The notes under the pieces are model-generated. The model saw only the letters and a list, made by a program, of their open reading frames with translations, made no database searches and was not told the DNA's origin. This document shows, in pieces, positions 16,513 to 23,946 of a stretch of DNA of 45,956 bases (position 1 is its first letter; every line of letters begins with the position of its first letter). Source of the stretch: Bacilli bacterium (GTDB lineage Bacteria > Bacillota_I > Bacilli_A > ML615J-28 > CAG-313); assembly GCA_017937305.1 (NCBI GenBank), contig JAGBDV010000005.1:1-45956 (forward strand). Reading direction: 5' to 3'. A program made the position numbers and the translations under genes.

Positions 16513-16559
16513 TTCAACCCTGCCACTTGCTTCTTTTTTCCATTTCTTCTTGGTATTCT

Positions 16560-16700
16560 TTTTTAATTTTAAATTCTTTTACTTTTACCTTTATATATAT
16601 AAAAATAAGATATTCTAACCTTATTTGATTAAAATACCCTATAAAAATAAAAAATAGATCCTCTTTTAAAGAAGACCTATAGATTTTTACAAAAAAAATG
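16560..16700. repeat. Direct repeat copy 2, directly after tRNA-Gly
   Basis: The partner of 15454-15591. One end is exactly the CCA end of tRNA-Gly; the other is fused to the truncated AlbA_2-type frame. It contains the functional tRNA operon terminator, so this is probably the original copy. Confidence 0.92.
16648..16680 (-). terminator. Terminator of the tRNA operon
   Basis: Minus strand ATAGGUCUUC pairs with GAGGAUCUAU (two G-U wobbles) around a seven-base loop and is followed by a run of U. It ends the five-tRNA transcript about 20 bases after tRNA-Gly. Copy 1 of the repeat holds a weaker version. Confidence 0.9.
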
Positions 16701-16772
16701 GAGCAGGTGACGGGAATCGAACCCGCATAACCAGCTTGGAAGGCTGGGGTTCTGCCATTGAACTACACCTGC
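16699..16772 (-). tRNA. tRNA-Gly (TCC)
   Basis: Acceptor GCAGGTG/CACCTGC, D-arm, anticodon loop CTTCCAA (anticodon TCC), T-arm GCGGGTTCGATTCCCGT and an encoded CCA. Last gene of the tRNA operon; its CCA is the breakpoint of the direct repeat. Confidence 0.97.
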
Positions 16773-16778
16773 TTATAA

Positions 16779-16855
16779 TGGTCGGGACTGCAGGATTCGA
16801 ACCTGTGACCCTCTGGTCCCAAACCAGATGCTCTACCAAGCTGAGCTAAGTCCCG
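16779..16855 (-). tRNA. tRNA-Pro (TGG)
   Basis: Acceptor CGGGACT/AGTCCCG, anticodon loop TTTGGGA (anticodon TGG), T-arm ACAGGTTCGAATCCTGC and encoded CCA. Fourth in the operon, six bases before tRNA-Gly. Confidence 0.97.
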
Positions 16856-16876
16856 AAAATAATATATTAAATTTAA

Positions 16877-16953
16877 TGGCACGCCCGAGAGGATTCGAAC
16901 CCCCAACCCCTTGATCCGTAGTCAAGTATTCTATCCAATTGAACTACGGGCGC
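16877..16953 (-). tRNA. tRNA-Arg (ACG)
   Basis: Acceptor GCGCCCG/CGGGCGT, anticodon loop CTACGGA (anticodon ACG, expected to be edited to ICG), T-arm with GGTTCGAATCC and encoded CCA. Third in the operon. Confidence 0.97.
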
Positions 16954-16963
16954 ATTTTAAAAA

Positions 16964-17040
16964 TGGCGGTCCCAACGGGACTCGAACCCGCGATCTCCAG
17001 TGTGACAGACTGACATGTTAACCAACTACACCATAGGACC
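16964..17040 (-). tRNA. tRNA-Asp (GTC)
   Basis: Acceptor GGTCCTA/TGGGACC with one wobble, anticodon loop CTGTCAC (anticodon GTC), T-arm GCGGGTTCGAGTCCCGT, discriminator G and encoded CCA. Second in the operon. Confidence 0.96.
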
Positions 17041-17049
17041 AAGAAAATA

Positions 17050-17132
17050 TGGTGCGGGTGACAGGACTTGAACCTGCACTCGTAAGAACTAGATCCTAAG
17101 TCTAGCGCGTCTGCCAATTTCGCCACACCCGC
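17050..17132 (-). tRNA. tRNA-Leu (TAG)
   Basis: Acceptor GCGGGTG/CACCCGC, anticodon loop CTTAGGA (anticodon TAG), a long variable arm as in class II tRNAs, T-arm GCAGGTTCAAGTCCTGT and encoded CCA. First in the operon, about 25 bases after the likely transcription start. Confidence 0.97.
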
Positions 17133-17163
17133 ATATTTCTTACACTCTCTTGAATGCTATAAT

Positions 17164-17192
17164 AGTATAGCATATTTTTTAAAATGAGTCAA
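17164..17192 (-). promoter_or_regulatory. Strong promoter of the tRNA operon
   Basis: TTGACT (17192-17187), 17 bases, TATACT (17169-17164), with a TGC just before the -10 as an extended element. It is among the best promoters in the window, fitting a stable-RNA operon. The terminator of the gene before it ends within its -35 region. Confidence 0.9.
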
Positions 17193-17193
17193 G

Positions 17194-17223
17194 AAAAAAG
17201 AACTTTCTTTTTAAAGAAAGTTC
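17194..17223 (-). terminator. Terminator after the phosphodiester glycosidase gene
   Basis: GAACTTTC (17200-17207) and GAAAGTTC (17216-17223) pair around eight bases; on the minus strand six U follow. It lies seven bases beyond the stop at 17231. Confidence 0.9.
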
Positions 17224-17230
17224 TCTTATT

Positions 17231-19195
17231 TTAATGTTTTTTCTTTTGAATTAGTGCTACTACTGAAATTGCGCATAATGCAGAAATAATAATTTCTGAA
17301 CTCTTCTTTCCACATTTTTTCTTTTCAACTGGAGTAACAGGAGGTTGAACTGGTTCAACATATTCTTGTACCTCAAATACTTCATCACCAGTTGAATTAG
17401 GAACAGCACCTAGATTATATGTAAATGCAATTGTAAATTCTTTAGTTTTTACTCTTGATTTTTCAAGATAATAAACTGTTGATGCTTTATCCAAAGTGAT
17501 ACTTTCTCTATCAAATTCAAGTCTTGCAAAGAATAAAGTATTTCCTGGATCACTGATTGTATATTTGAAAATATAGTGAGTATCAGTTTCTGTATAACTA
17601 TAATCTAAAAGTTGTGGTTTATCTTTACCTGTTGTAAATGTCATTGGATTAGAAGTATTAGAAAGAACACTTCCTTTATATTCTAAATCATAAGTATATA
17701 CTAACTTATATTCTTTATTAGGAAGAAGTCCTTCCCATAGATATTCATCTGTTGATATAGCTTTTGTTTCTTTATATCCTTCAGTTTCAACAGTTACTTT
17801 AACATTAGAGATTGTTACATCCTTGCATTTAGATAGATAAGAAAATTTTAAAGTACTGTCAGTAACTTTATCAATATAAAGCTTCATTTCTGGAACTACT
17901 ACCAAAATACCATTAGCATCATGTCTTTCTCCACCATCAGACGGAGTATTCATAACGTTAAAGCCACCCTTACCATCACGAATAATCATTGTAGTTGAAC
18001 CACCACCATCTAGGTTATAACCTTCTTCTACACCATAATACATCATCATAGTAGATAATTCATCATATGTCATTCCATACATACCACTAGCTTGTTGACG
18101 ACCATCTACAGTTATCATAACAATTGTACCATCAGATTTTTTACCAATAACAGTTCTTGGATGACGATAATGACTCATTCCATCACTAGCTGCTTGGTGT
18201 TCACCATCAAGCACAAGTTGTGCACCACATCCAGATAAGTTATCACATTCAGCATAATCACCAATAATATCTTGTTGAATACGAATAACAGGTTTTTTAT
18301 CAAGTAAGGACTTAACTTCTTCATTTTCAGTTACAATTGCAAATTGTCCAATATTTAAAGCTACTTCTTTATTAATACCTGATACTAAACCTTTACCATA
18401 CATTTTTGAACTAGAAGTTGCATAACCTCTTTCTTGTCCTTCAACGATATATGAATTTGTTGCAGGAACGGTATTCGTAACAGTCTCTCTTGTTCCGTCA
18501 TTCATTACATAATAAGAAAAGTATAAAGAAATTTCATTACCAGTAGGGGCTTCATTCATTTTATCAATATTAAAAGTATCTAGAACATTACCATCATTAT
18601 CATAAATTGTTAAAATATGATAATCTGTAAATTCTAATGTTTTTCCACCAATTAATGAATTAGCAGTTCCATCATTTGTAAAACCAACTTGTCTACCGCT
18701 TGATACTGCACGTACAACTTCACCATTATTAACAGAAACACCTGTAGTCTGTTTAGGAAGTGCACCATTTGAATTTATATCAAAGAAATCACCATTAATA
18801 CCAGCTAAAACAACCCAACCTGGATTATTATTTTCGAAGTCTTGAGCTAGTTTAGTTAATGTTTGTGTAGTCCATCCACCAGATGAACTATATGTCCAGT
18901 TAACTACTTTCATTACTGAAGAAGTAGGAACTTCTAAAACATTAACTACTTGAGGATCAAGAGTGTTGGTTCCTCCGATTTGTGTAGTACTTTTACTTAC
19001 TGCAATATCATTAATATATCTAATACTATAATCAATAACTTGATCAGACTTTCTTTCAGTAACTTGATATTCTGAATCTCCTGCAGCATAAACATTACCA
19101 TCAAATGCTATATCTGCATTTGCTGATAATTTTACATTTAAAGATAAAAAACTAAAAAATATCATTACAAATGTTAATATAAAAACTTTTTTCAT
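17231..19195 (-). CDS. NAGPA-domain phosphodiester glycosidase, C-terminally anchored
   Basis: An extracellular protein of about 654 residues whose core (residues ~130-460) is the NAGPA/phosphodiester-glycosidase domain found in human uncovering enzyme and in bacterial polysaccharide-related proteins. Visible motifs are GVSVNNGEVVRAVSSGRQVGF, the RTVIG block, ITVDGRQ and GYNLDGGGSTTM, which carries metal/active-site residues of the family. The C-terminal ~170 residues look like fibronectin-type beta domains. The start is ATG 19195 behind AAAGGA and opens a clean signal peptide (MKKVFILTFVMIFFSFLSL); the frame is open further upstream but with no ribosome site. The end is KKKCGKKSS, a hydrophobic helix and QKKKH, a tail-anchor or sorting-type signal. 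Single-gene unit with its own terminator. Confidence 0.88.
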   Translation of the reverse strand: MKKVFILTFVMIFFSFLSLNVKLSANADIAFDGNVYAAGDSEYQVTERKSDQVIDYSIRYINDIAVSKSTTQIGGTNTLDPQVVNVLEVPTSSVMKVVNWTYSSSGGWTTQTLTKLAQDFENNNPGWVVLAGINGDFFDINSNGALPKQTTGVSVNNGEVVRAVSSGRQVGFTNDGTANSLIGGKTLEFTDYHILTIYDNDGNVLDTFNIDKMNEAPTGNEISLYFSYYVMNDGTRETVTNTVPATNSYIVEGQERGYATSSSKMYGKGLVSGINKEVALNIGQFAIVTENEEVKSLLDKKPVIRIQQDIIGDYAECDNLSGCGAQLVLDGEHQAASDGMSHYRHPRTVIGKKSDGTIVMITVDGRQQASGMYGMTYDELSTMMMYYGVEEGYNLDGGGSTTMIIRDGKGGFNVMNTPSDGGERHDANGILVVVPEMKLYIDKVTDSTLKFSYLSKCKDVTISNVKVTVETEGYKETKAISTDEYLWEGLLPNKEYKLVYTYDLEYKGSVLSNTSNPMTFTTGKDKPQLLDYSYTETDTHYIFKYTISDPGNTLFFARLEFDRESITLDKASTVYYLEKSRVKTKEFTIAFTYNLGAVPNSTGDEVFEVQEYVEPVQPPVTPVEKKKCGKKSSEIIISALCAISVVALIQKKKH

Positions 19196-19274
19196 AATAC
19201 TATTCCTTTCTATGCAAATATTATACCACATTTTATTTAATTTGTTTATTATCTTATAAAATATTTTTTAAAAT

Positions 19275-19311
19275 TAAAAATGAGTATAATGTATTAATAC
19301 ACTATACTCAT
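19275..19311 (-). terminator. Terminator of efp
   Basis: ATGAGTATA (19280-19288) pairs with TATACTCAT (19303-19311), and the bases between continue the stem with one G-U pair. On the minus strand five U follow. It lies seven bases after the efp stop. Confidence 0.9.
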
Positions 19312-19317
19312 ATATTA

Positions 19318-19875
19318 TCAACCCTTGCAGCTATATTTACCATCAAATGTAGTAACTACAATCTTTTCACCTTGTTCAATGAAAAGAGGTACTTTAACTA
19401 CTAAACCAGTTTCGATAGTAACTTCTTTTTGTGCATTTGTTGCAGTATTACCACTAACTGCTGGAGCAGCTTCAGTAACAACAAAAGTCATTTTTTCAGG
19501 TAAGTTTACACCTAAAATTTCGCTTCCATAGAATACAATTTCAATAATTTGTCCTTCTAATAAGAACTTCTTTTCCCATTCAAGACGTTCTTCAGGAATT
19601 TCAACTTGGTCATATGTTTCCATATCCATGAAACAATATGTTTCACCACCATAAAGGTATTGCATTTTTTTCTTTTCGATAATTGCTTGTTCCATTTTTT
19701 CACCAGCAGTAAATGTAATATCATTAACTGAACCAGTTCTTAAATTACGAAGCTTAGTTCTTACGAAAGCGCCACCTTTACCAGGTTTTACGTGTTGGAA
19801 TTCAATGATTTGGTAGATTGCATTGTTATATAAAATTGTCATACCTGTCTTAAAATCAGCAGTAGAAATAGCCAT
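19318..19875 (-). CDS. efp: Elongation factor P
   Basis: Enters stalled ribosomes at the E site and helps form peptide bonds at polyproline runs. Its 185 residues in three OB-like domains are the normal length. The modification loop is HVKPGKGGAFVRTK with Lys 33 at the tip; no lysine-modifying enzyme (EpmA, YmfI type) is in the window. The C-terminus carries GLVVKVPLFIEQGEKIVVTTFDGKY, close to the family signature, but ends SCKG and not the usual Y-x-x-R. The start lies behind GGAGG, and a textbook promoter (19917-19945) drives it divergently from ispH. Confidence 0.97.
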   Translation of the reverse strand: MAISTADFKTGMTILYNNAIYQIIEFQHVKPGKGGAFVRTKLRNLRTGSVNDITFTAGEKMEQAIIEKKKMQYLYGGETYCFMDMETYDQVEIPEERLEWEKKFLLEGQIIEIVFYGSEILGVNLPEKMTFVVTEAAPAVSGNTATNAQKEVTIETGLVVKVPLFIEQGEKIVVTTFDGKYSCKG

Positions 19876-19916
19876 TTTTATAAATCCTCCATTATTTTAA
19901 TATTTCATACTTTCCT

Positions 19917-19945
19917 ATTATATCAAAAATTAGATATATTTTCAA
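19917..19945 (-). promoter_or_regulatory. efp promoter
   Basis: TTGAAA (19945-19940), 17 bases, TATAAT (19922-19917) on the minus strand, about 40 bases before the efp start. Confidence 0.88.
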
Positions 19946-19977
19946 GTCATATATTTCATTTTTATTAAATATTTTGT

Positions 19978-19983
19978 TATAAT
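19978..19983 (+). promoter_or_regulatory. ispH promoter (extended -10)
   Basis: TGTTATAAT on the plus strand, only 20 bases before the ispH ATG; the -35 region (TTCATT at 17 bases) is poor. The leader would be about 13 bases, just enough for the AAAGGTGA site. Confidence 0.6.
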
Positions 19984-20002
19984 ATAGTTAAAGGTGATAA
20001 AT

Positions 20003-20935
20003 ATGAAAAAACCAAATGTAATTAAACTTGATAAACAAGGCTTTTGTTATGGAGTAAAGAGATCTTTAAAAATAGTTCAAAACGCTGTTTATGATCCATC
20101 TATTCCTAAACCAATATATCTATTAGGAAATGTTGTTCACAATCAACATATTCATAATTATTTAACAAATCTTGGTGTAATTGTAATTGAGGGAGAAAAC
20201 AGATTAGAAATGCTTGATCAAATACCAAATAATTCTACGGTCTTATTTTCCGCACACGGGGTAAGCGATAAGGTTAGAGAAAAAGCAGCCAAAAAAAATT
20301 TAAATACAATTGATGCAACATGTCCTTATGTTGATGCAACTTTCAGATTAGTTGAAAAAGCTAGTTTAGAAAACGATATTCTATTTATCGGTAAATCTAA
20401 TCATCCTGAAACTGAAGCTATTTTAGAATTATCTGATCATGCATACCTTGTAGATCCTAAAAATATATATATAAAAGGACTAAACGAGGATCATGTATTA
20501 GTCGCACATCAAACAACTATGTCATGTTATGATATAGACAATTTATTTGAGCAAATAAAAACAGTCTACCCTAAAGCTAAAAAATTAGATATGATTTGTA
20601 GAGTAACAGAAAACAGACAAACTGAACTTAAATATATAGATTCGTTAGAATTCTCTACTCCTGCATTAATAATTGTTGTTGGTGATAAAAAAAGTAATAA
20701 CTCTACAAAACTTTATGAGCTTGCAAAAAGATCTACTAAATGTGATGCAATGTTTATCGAGTCTGTGTCAGAGTTAAACTTAAAATCAATAAGAAAATAT
20801 GAAACTATTATTATTGCATCTGGAACTTCAACACCCCTTGCAATAATTAATGAAATTGAAAATACAATAAATTCATTAGATAAAATTACCGATGAATATA
20901 TTGAAAGCAAGATATCGCTTGATGAATTAGTATAA
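20003..20935 (+). CDS. ispH: 4-hydroxy-3-methylbut-2-enyl diphosphate reductase IspH
   Basis: Last enzyme of the MEP isoprenoid pathway: reduces HMBPP to IPP and DMAPP with a [4Fe-4S] cluster. The three cluster cysteines are at 15 (GFCYGVKRS), 107 (DATCPYV) and 199 (ICRVTENRQ). HVVHN-, AHG-, HPE- and QTT-type substrate-binding motifs are present. The ATG at 20003 follows AAAGGTGA with good spacing; a GTG nine bases earlier lies inside that site. The length of 310 residues is normal. It shows that the organism makes isoprenoids by the MEP route, at least in its last step. Confidence 0.96.
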   Translation: MKKPNVIKLDKQGFCYGVKRSLKIVQNAVYDPSIPKPIYLLGNVVHNQHIHNYLTNLGVIVIEGENRLEMLDQIPNNSTVLFSAHGVSDKVREKAAKKNLNTIDATCPYVDATFRLVEKASLENDILFIGKSNHPETEAILELSDHAYLVDPKNIYIKGLNEDHVLVAHQTTMSCYDIDNLFEQIKTVYPKAKKLDMICRVTENRQTELKYIDSLEFSTPALIIVVGDKKSNNSTKLYELAKRSTKCDAMFIESVSELNLKSIRKYETIIIASGTSTPLAIINEIENTINSLDKITDEYIESKISLDELV

Positions 20936-20967
20936 ACCACTAAGGATTTTCCTTAGTGGTTTTTTTT
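20936..20967 (+). terminator. ispH terminator
   Basis: ACCACTAAGG (20936-20945) pairs perfectly with CCTTAGTGGT (20951-20960) around ATTTT and is followed by seven T on the plus strand. Confidence 0.95.
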
Positions 20968-20969
20968 CA

Positions 20970-21096
20970 ATTACTGTAATTTCTAACACTTTACCAGTGC
21001 TTTTTACTTTATAACTATAAAAAGTTCCATCTAAAGACTAATAATCTGAAATGATTTTATTGCTAAAAATAACAGTTCTTCATTTGATATAGCCAT
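20970..21096 (-). pseudogene. Remnant of a small gene (frame broken)
   Basis: From ATG 21096 the minus strand reads MAISNEELLFLAIKSFQIIS and then meets TAG at 21033-21031. Another frame is open straight after it (LDGTFYSYKVKSTGKVLEI, then TVIEKK) and runs on into the ispH terminator region. The two pieces look like one small protein split by a frameshift or a stop. No family is recognised. It lies alone between convergent genes. Confidence 0.35.
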
Positions 21097-21191
21097 ATAG
21101 TATACTCTCTTTCTATATAATAAGACTAATTTTTCTTAATTTTGCGACAATAATTTTTAATATATTAAAACTATATCATTTAAATTATATA

Positions 21192-21227
21192 AAAGCAAAA
21201 AGATTGTGAATTTAATCACAATCTTTT
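21192..21227 (-). terminator. Terminator after the alkaline-phosphatase-fold gene
   Basis: AAAAGATTGTGA (21198-21209) pairs with TCACAATCTTTT (21216-21227) around six bases; on the minus strand the 3' arm ends in U. The hairpin overlaps the stop codon of the gene. Confidence 0.88.
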
Positions 21228-22356
21228 ATTCTTCTATTTCTTCTTTTGGATCTTTGCGTTTTAATAAAATAACACAAGTTTCCATTTCTTCAGGAGTAAG
21301 TCCTGCATGATGAGCTTTAAATACTAAATCATTTTCTTTAATTTGTTCAGTGAAGTAATAACTACCTGTACCTACTGCAACAAAATCCCCTAAAGCATAT
21401 TCAATTATTTTATTTGGTGCATTTAATCCTGCCATTTGAGATTTAATAAATTCTTCCTTTGACATTAACATAAATGACTCATTAAAATATTTATTAAATA
21501 GTTCCTTAAACTCTTCTTGTTTTTCTTCTTTTACATAGAATTGTGCAAATCTTCCTTCTCCTGCAAATGGTTTAGTAAGACATTCCATAAAATCAGGGTA
21601 ATTAATAAGTTCTAAAGGTTCTACATCAATTAAACCATGATCAGCTGTAATTAAAACAATAGTTTCATTAGGGATTTCTTCTGCAAATTTATTTACAAGT
21701 TCTTCAATTTCTAAAAGTTTAACTTTAACGATTTGTGAAGTAGTTCCATATTCATGCATTAGAGTATCTGGTTCATCCCAATACATATATGTAAAATTAC
21801 TTTCTTCTTTATTACAAATTTCTTTTACTTGGTTAAATGCTTCACTTAAAGACGCAACACCATTTTCACCCCAACTAGGATAAATAGTATAATGTTTTGC
21901 ACGTTTAAGTTTGTTATACCAATAATCTCTTGGAATAATATCTTCAACTTTAAACTTATCAAAAGCTTCTTCTGTACTATTTATTTGATTCTTAAATAAT
22001 GTAATTGAAGGATCTACATTATTTAAATACAAATGCCAACCAAGCCAACCAGATTCAATTGGTGCAAGGCCTGTTGTAAATGTAGTTGTAGCTGCAACAG
22101 TTGTTGGAGGAAATACACTATTTAAGTTCATTACTTGATGAGTTTTTAAAATACTACCATTACTACAGTTTTTATCAATTATGTGACGCCCCATTCCATC
22201 AAGAACCATTAATACTACATGTTTATATTTCTTACTAAGTAAGAACTCTACAAGTGCACTTGGTTCATAATTTGTAGGGATATTGTAGTTTTTCATTAAA
22301 GCTGCAGTAAAGTTTGCAATACTATTCTTATAACTTACTAGTTGTTTCTTTGCCAT
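21226..22356 (-). CDS. Alkaline-phosphatase superfamily phosphodiesterase/nucleotide pyrophosphatase-type enzyme
   Basis: A 376-residue two-metal hydrolase of the type I phosphodiesterase/nucleotide pyrophosphatase family. Metal and nucleophile motifs occur in order: VVLMVLDGMG (Asp), FPPTTVAATTTFTTG (nucleophile Thr), WDEPDTLMHEYG (Asp and His), ITADHG (Asp-His) and AHHAGL (last His). No signal peptide, so it acts in the cytoplasm; the substrate cannot be told from sequence. It starts 15 bases after the upstream P-loop gene and shares its transcript. The same fold includes phosphonoacetate hydrolases and phosphoglycerate mutases, but the motif spacing fits the phosphodiesterase branch best. 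Confidence 0.85.
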   Translation of the reverse strand: MAKKQLVSYKNSIANFTAALMKNYNIPTNYEPSALVEFLLSKKYKHVVLMVLDGMGRHIIDKNCSNGSILKTHQVMNLNSVFPPTTVAATTTFTTGLAPIESGWLGWHLYLNNVDPSITLFKNQINSTEEAFDKFKVEDIIPRDYWYNKLKRAKHYTIYPSWGENGVASLSEAFNQVKEICNKEESNFTYMYWDEPDTLMHEYGTTSQIVKVKLLEIEELVNKFAEEIPNETIVLITADHGLIDVEPLELINYPDFMECLTKPFAGEGRFAQFYVKEEKQEEFKELFNKYFNESFMLMSKEEFIKSQMAGLNAPNKIIEYALGDFVAVGTGSYYFTEQIKENDLVFKAHHAGLTPEEMETCVILLKRKDPKEEIEE

Positions 22357-22371
22357 ATTAAAGTCTCTTTT

Positions 22372-22890
22372 CTATAAATTTTCTATAAAATCAAGCACAT
22401 CTTCACGCTTATTAAATATTTTCACATCAACATTAGGGTATTTATTAATTACTTCTAAAAGTTTAGGTGCATAATCATTATTAAATGTGAATGCCCATTT
22501 TAAGAAGCAAAAGTCAAGTTTATCAACACATCCACTTGCTAAGTCATCTCTTTCGATTAAATGTTTTTTTGTAAGTCTTTTTCTTTTGAATAAACTTGAT
22601 ATACATTTAAAACGATTCACTTTTAGAAATATTACTAAATCTGCTTTTTCAAGTCTAATATCAAGAGTTTGAATATAATTTCCATCAAAAATCCATTCAT
22701 CTGGAGTAACTAATTCTTTCGTTAAATCTTCGCAAAATGTAACAGGTTGTTTTTCCCAATTAGGTAACCAGTATATTTTATCTAGATGTGTAACTTCAAT
22801 ATTAAGTTTATTTGATAATATGTTTGATAAATATGTTTTACCACTACCAGCAGAACCTATTATCAAAATTCTCTTATATTTGCCCATCAT
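22372..22890 (-). CDS. P-loop kinase-like protein (topology modulation/FlaR-type)
   Basis: A small nucleotide kinase-fold protein of about 172 residues. The P-loop is IIGSAGSGKTYLS near residue 10; then come HLDKIYWLPNW and DEWIFDGNY, both typical of proteins annotated as DNA topology modulation protein or adenylate-kinase-like AAA_17. The lid is KRKRLTKKHLIERDD. The substrate is unknown. The ATG at 22890 is chosen because AAGGAG lies five bases before it; a second ATG follows at once. First gene of a two-gene unit with the phosphodiesterase. Confidence 0.8.
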   Translation of the reverse strand: MMGKYKRILIIGSAGSGKTYLSNILSNKLNIEVTHLDKIYWLPNWEKQPVTFCEDLTKELVTPDEWIFDGNYIQTLDIRLEKADLVIFLKVNRFKCISSLFKRKRLTKKHLIERDDLASGCVDKLDFCFLKWAFTFNNDYAPKLLEVINKYPNVDVKIFNKREDVLDFIENL

Positions 22891-22945
22891 CAATTCTCCT
22901 TATATAAACACCACATGTTGGATTGTTTATTTTATACTATTTAAT

Positions 22946-22951
22946 ATTATA
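22946..22951 (-). promoter_or_regulatory. Likely -10 for the P-loop/phosphodiesterase pair
   Basis: TATAAT on the minus strand about 55 bases before the ATG at 22890, downstream of the terminator of the lipid operon. No good -35 is seen, so this is tentative. Confidence 0.45.
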
Positions 22952-22987
22952 CAACATTTTAACCTTTTTTTCTCTAAAATTGCACGA

Positions 22988-23024
22988 AGAAAAAACTCTT
23001 TAGTTAATAATCAACTAAAGAGTT
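22988..23024 (-). terminator. Terminator of the eight-gene lipid operon
   Basis: AACTCTTTAGTT (22994-23005) pairs with AACTAAAGAGTT (23013-23024) around seven bases; on the minus strand a U-rich tail follows. It lies five bases past the last gene. Confidence 0.93.
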
Positions 23025-23029
23025 AAATT

Positions 23030-23524
23030 TTAGTAGTAATACCCACCAAGATAAGGATCTTCACCGGCTTCAGCCATCATAATCATAAATACAACAGCCA
23101 TAATGAATAATAAAATCATACAAATAAGGTTAACTACAAAACCAAATACAGCTTTACCATGATTCTTAATACTCTTCTTTCCAATAATTGAGAAAACAAA
23201 TCCAGGAACAGCAAATTCAATACCAAATAATGATAAGATATATGCAAGTGCAGGAATTTCTGAACTAACAAATGCTAAGAATGTAAGTGATAAGTTAACG
23301 ATACCAAAAATCATCCCTAGTGTTGCAAATACTTTAAATACTGCTTTTTCTTTAAATTGATAAGTACCTGTAGAAGGATTTTCATTTACATATGTAGTGC
23401 CATTATTATCAATAACTTCTACATTTTCAACTTGTTCTTTTTCTACTTGAACTTGTGAGCCACAATATGGACAAAAAACAGTCCCATCTAATAATTCTAC
23501 GCCACAGCCTTTACATTTAGCCAT
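23030..23524 (-). CDS. Zinc-ribbon membrane protein (DUF4190-like)
   Basis: A 164-residue protein. The N-terminal zinc ribbon is CKGCGVELLDG followed by VFCPYCGSQ (two CxxC knuckles, residues ~4-22). A charged linker leads to three or four membrane segments (residues ~65-155: FATLGMIFGIVNLSL, IPALAYILSLFGIE, FGFVVNLICMILLF). The tail is acidic and tyrosine-rich (EDPYLGGYYY). The class is common in Firmicutes and has no assigned biochemical role; it may scaffold membrane enzymes. It is the last gene of the lipid operon, 11 bases after the LRAT gene. Confidence 0.8.
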   Translation of the reverse strand: MAKCKGCGVELLDGTVFCPYCGSQVQVEKEQVENVEVIDNNGTTYVNENPSTGTYQFKEKAVFKVFATLGMIFGIVNLSLTFLAFVSSEIPALAYILSLFGIEFAVPGFVFSIIGKKSIKNHGKAVFGFVVNLICMILLFIMAVVFMIMMAEAGEDPYLGGYYY

Positions 23525-23535
23525 AATATTTCCTC

Positions 23536-23946
23536 CTATTTTTTATTTAATAAATTCTTAATTTTTTCATGAATATTATCCACTTGTTTACTTTCTTTAA
23601 TACCGAAAACACAAAAGTTAGCAAAGTGTTCACAATTATTATATAACAAATTATAATCGCCTTCACCAATTTTGCTCAAGGCACGTTCAATAATTAAATC
23701 ATTACTAAATTTTTTCTTTAATTCTTTTTTAGTATAAATTCTTACCTCAAGAAAACCTCCATTTAAGAAGTCTTCAACTTTAGATTTCATAACTTTAATT
23801 AATGAATGGTCTTGATACATATCAAAAGGGTGCCCAAATTCTACAACTTCATCATTACCTATATATATACCATGATGATAATATCCATTTGATAATACTC
23901 TAATATGATCCCCAGGAATAGGATCTATCATTTTCCAAGTTTCCAT
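23536..23946 (-). CDS. LRAT/NlpC-P60-fold acyltransferase-like protein
   Basis: A 136-residue protein with the permuted papain fold of lecithin:retinol acyltransferase (LRAT) and H-rev107. PGDHIRVLSNGYYHHGIYIG gives the catalytic His and NNCEHFANFCVFG the catalytic Cys in the diagnostic NCEHF motif. Family members form a thioester with an acyl chain and pass it to an alcohol or amine, or act as phospholipase A1/2. No signal peptide or membrane helix. Its ATG overlaps the acyl carrier gene stop by one base (TAATG), so the two are coupled. That neighbour makes an acyl-transfer role more likely than a peptidase role. Confidence 0.85.
   Translation of the reverse strand: METWKMIDPIPGDHIRVLSNGYYHHGIYIGNDEVVEFGHPFDMYQDHSLIKVMKSKVEDFLNGGFLEVRIYTKKELKKKFSNDLIIERALSKIGEGDYNLLYNNCEHFANFCVFGIKESKQVDNIHEKIKNLLNKK

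Noticed and set aside
15454-16700. Direct repeats as ends of an insertion sequence or a CRISPR pair
   Set aside because: The copies contain a tRNA-operon terminator, have no inverted ends and no transposase lies between them; there are only two copies and no short repeat-spacer pattern.
16944-17126. 60-codon frame across the tRNA cluster
   Set aside because: It overlaps tRNA-Asp and tRNA-Leu; the frame is a by-product of tRNA sequence.
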